Below, in pieces: positions 62,060-64,000 of a stretch of 64,000 nt of DNA (the first letter of the stretch is position 1; every line of letters starts with the position of its first letter). The notes under the pieces are model-generated. The model was given only the letters and a program-made list of their open reading frames with translations. It searched no databases and was not told the DNA's origin. This DNA is from Psychrobacillus sp044762655 (GTDB lineage: Bacteria; Bacillota; Bacilli; Bacillales_A; Planococcaceae): assembly GCF_044762655.1 (NCBI RefSeq), contig NZ_JBIWER010000002.1, positions 620,001 to 684,000 on the forward strand, given 5' to 3'. The translations under genes and the position numbers were made by a program.

Positions 62060-63421
62060 TCACTGCTCTTTCATCTTCCTCTGTATATAAATTAGCCTTG
62101 CGGTTAGGGTAATTGCCCCTATAGACAGGCCTACAATCAATCCAATCCAATATCCGAAGCGCTCAAAAGATGTGTAGTTGGCTAATATATAACCGGTAGG
62201 TAAACCAATTATCCAGTAAGAAATGATTGCCATAATAAATGTCATTGTTACATCTTTATAGCCACGTAATGCTCCTTGGACTGGCGCTTGAATCGCATCA
62301 GATAGCTGGAAAAGTGCAGCAAATAAGAAAAATTGAACTGTCAATTCAATTACATAACGATCGTCCGTATACACAGCAGCAATTTGTTCTCTAAATAACA
62401 GTAAAATTGAAATAGAAACTATACTAAAACAAATGGCAGTTGCAACACTCAACCAGCTAAATGTTTTTGCGTCCGCGAATCGTTTCGCACCAATTTCATG
62501 TCCTACTAAAATTGTTGCTCCCATTGCGATGCTCAGTGGCACCATGTACAGCAGCGAGGTGAAATTCATCGCTATTTGGTGAGCAGATATAACCTCAGTA
62601 GAATATACACTCATAAGAATAGTGACGGCCGAGAATATAGTCGTTTCTGCAAAAAGAGATATTCCTATTGGAACTCCAATTTTCATTATTGCTCGTATTT
62701 TACCTAAAGAAGGTTTAGTCCATCCTTGGAGAATTTTTAAATGTGCAAAGGGACTGATGCGTACAACGATTATTATTGCGATCAGCAATATTAACCAATA
62801 TGTAATAGCAGAGGCTAGACCTGCTCCGACACCACCAAGCTCTGGAAATCCGAGTTTCCCATATATAAATAAGTAATTTAAAGCAATGTTAATGGGGGCG
62901 GATAGTAATGTGATGAACATGGAAACTCTTGTTTTTCCTAAAGCGTCAATAAAAGATCGCAACACACTATATAAAAATAAAGGAATCAGTCCGATACTTA
63001 GCATGAACAAATATTTCTTTGCTACGATGCGTACACTATCTTCAAGAGGTATTAAGTTCAGTACTGGATCAATAAGCAAGAAAATACCGAGAAAAACGAT
63101 AATTGCTAGTACTATTGCTATATAAAATGCTTGTTGAACAAAGGTACGTACATCTTTCTTCTTTTTTGCTCCTATCAATTGTGCTACAATTGGCGTAATG
63201 CCTATTAATATACCAGTTAAGGCGGTGTACACAGGCAACCATAAGGATGAACCGATAGAAACACCAGCTAAATGGTCAATACTATATTTACTTGTCATTA
63301 AAATATCAAAAAACGTCATTAAATAGAGTGCAACTTGTGTGATTAATATTGGCAATACGATTTTAATCATATATTTACTTTTTTCTGGTAGAGTTCTCAT
63401 TTCGTGCATTTGGGCAGACAT
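62060..63421 (-). CDS. MATE-family multidrug efflux transporter (NorM-like)
   Basis: 453 residues, about 12 membrane segments, two homologous halves, typical of NorM-type cation/drug antiporters. Characteristic parts are PILITQVALYLMTFFDILM at the start, GVGAGLASAITYW in the middle, and APVQGALRGYKDVT in the second half. An in-frame ATG four codons in (63409) has better spacing from AAAGG than the first ATG. Drug profile not visible. Confidence 0.9.
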   Translation of the reverse strand: MSAQMHEMRTLPEKSKYMIKIVLPILITQVALYLMTFFDILMTSKYSIDHLAGVSIGSSLWLPVYTALTGILIGITPIVAQLIGAKKKKDVRTFVQQAFYIAIVLAIIVFLGIFLLIDPVLNLIPLEDSVRIVAKKYLFMLSIGLIPLFLYSVLRSFIDALGKTRVSMFITLLSAPINIALNYLFIYGKLGFPELGGVGAGLASAITYWLILLIAIIIVVRISPFAHLKILQGWTKPSLGKIRAIMKIGVPIGISLFAETTIFSAVTILMSVYSTEVISAHQIAMNFTSLLYMVPLSIAMGATILVGHEIGAKRFADAKTFSWLSVATAICFSIVSISILLLFREQIAAVYTDDRYVIELTVQFFLFAALFQLSDAIQAPVQGALRGYKDVTMTFIMAIISYWIIGLPTGYILANYTSFERFGYWIGLIVGLSIGAITLTARLIYIQRKMKEQ

Positions 63422-63456
63422 CCTTTAAAGTTATAAAATTAGTTAGGAGATTATAG

Positions 63457-64000
63457 ATGAATAATAACACAATCATTTTAACGGGTGGGGGAACGGCTGG
63501 TCATGTTTCGTTAAATGAAGCCATTATACCCGAGTTAATAAAGAAAAGATATAATGTCCATTATATTGGTTCATATAATGGGATTGAAAAAACAATAATT
63601 GGTGAGAAGTTTCCGGAAATACCTTATCATTCTATTTCAAATGGAAAGTTAAGAAGGTATTTTTCTCTAAAAAATTTCTCTGATCCATTTAAAGTACTAT
63701 ATGGAACATTACAGGCACTAACGGTATTGAAAAAAGTGAAACCATCTCTCATATTTTCAAAAGGAGGCTTTGTTTCTGTTCCTGTAGTACTTGCGGCAAA
63801 ACTTGCGAACATACCAGTTGTGATTCATGAATCAGATTTAACCCCAGGGCTAGCCAACAAAATAGCTTCATCGTTTGCGGAGCATATTTTCACAGTATTT
63901 GACGATACGGTAAAGCATTTGCCTGAAAGTAAAGCTTCATCGATAGGGGCAATACTACGTCCTGATTTATTTCACGGGGATGACAAAATTGCCGAACAGC
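63457..64000 (+). CDS. MurG-like UDP-GlcNAc transferase, truncated by window edge
   Basis: The frame from ATG 63457 stays open to the last base (181 residues). ILTGGGTAGHVSLNEA is the MurG N-terminal lipid/sugar loop and FSKGGFVSVPV, VIHESDLTPGLANKIA are also MurG motifs. MurG adds GlcNAc to lipid I at the inner membrane face. AGGAGA lies eight bases before the start. The gene stands away from other wall genes visible here, so it may be a second, non-dcw MurG paralogue. Confidence 0.88.
   Translation, partial: MNNNTIILTGGGTAGHVSLNEAIIPELIKKRYNVHYIGSYNGIEKTIIGEKFPEIPYHSISNGKLRRYFSLKNFSDPFKVLYGTLQALTVLKKVKPSLIFSKGGFVSVPVVLAAKLANIPVVIHESDLTPGLANKIASSFAEHIFTVFDDTVKHLPESKASSIGAILRPDLFHGDDKIAEQ

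Overview
The window is ordinary chromosome of a low-GC, endospore-forming Gram-positive bacterium. Three coat genes (two CotX-domain proteins and a CotW-like one), a CotF/YhcQ-like coat protein, many Bacillus 'Yp..' orthologues in Bacillus-like order (ypjP-thyA-dfrA, degV-ypmR-ypmS-msrA-msrB, an RNase H gene beside ypeQ, yozE-deoD-ctpA), strong AGGAGG ribosome sites and T-rich hairpin terminators point to Bacillales. The cold-shock gene pair and the family mix suggest Planococcaceae/Caryophanaceae (Psychrobacillus- or Lysinibacillus-like); that placement is inference. No rRNA, tRNA, CRISPR array, phage or transposase gene was found.

Layout. 1-5.5 kb: the end of gltD, an isolated hisH-hisF pair, a HAD phosphatase, a CotF-like coat gene, and ypsA with an unknown partner. 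5.6-10.5 kb: a possible 24-residue peptide gene, divergent mtnE/mtnU (methionine salvage), a thioesterase, a membrane-protein gene broken by two in-frame TGA codons, and an MFS permease. 10.6-14.3 kb: ppx-ppk (polyphosphate turnover) behind a candidate PhoP box. 14.4-17.2 kb: a TetR regulator divergent from a drug-efflux pump. 17.2-21.3 kb: an ABC transporter pair of foreign-looking base use, flanked by an imperfect direct repeat. 21.4-28.2 kb: pepF, then the complete branched-chain amino-acid ABC operon livJHMGF.

28.3-37.2 kb: a Cache-GGDEF cyclase, OsmC and hemolysin III proteins, DUF1836-amidohydrolase, coaW, two cold-shock genes, a truncated MOSC gene, an RNase H gene and ypeQ. 37.5-38.9 kb: a coat cluster read on the minus strand, including a CotX domain fused to a zinc ribbon. 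39.2-48.6 kb: an HD hydrolase with an ABC-F ATPase, a CvfC-like protein, a LysR regulator divergent from an Est30-type esterase, small unknown genes, brxB-ypiP, and a 25-residue membrane peptide gene with its own ribosome site and terminator. 48.7-54.2 kb: ypjP (apparently starting at ATT), thyA-dfrA, degV, ypmR-ypmS, msrA-msrB. 54.2-55 kb: a cluster of GC-rich intergenic repeats. 55-64 kb: a chemoreceptor, yozE, deoD, ctpA, a CobW-type metallochaperone, a secreted CAP-domain protein, a MATE pump, and the start of a murG-like gene cut by the window edge.

Most of the window is housekeeping. The points most worth following are the foreign ABC island with repeat flanks, the zinc-ribbon CotX fusion, the double-TGA gene, the two unannotated micro-genes, and a hairpin with a conserved core that occurs twice, each time downstream of an unrelated gene.
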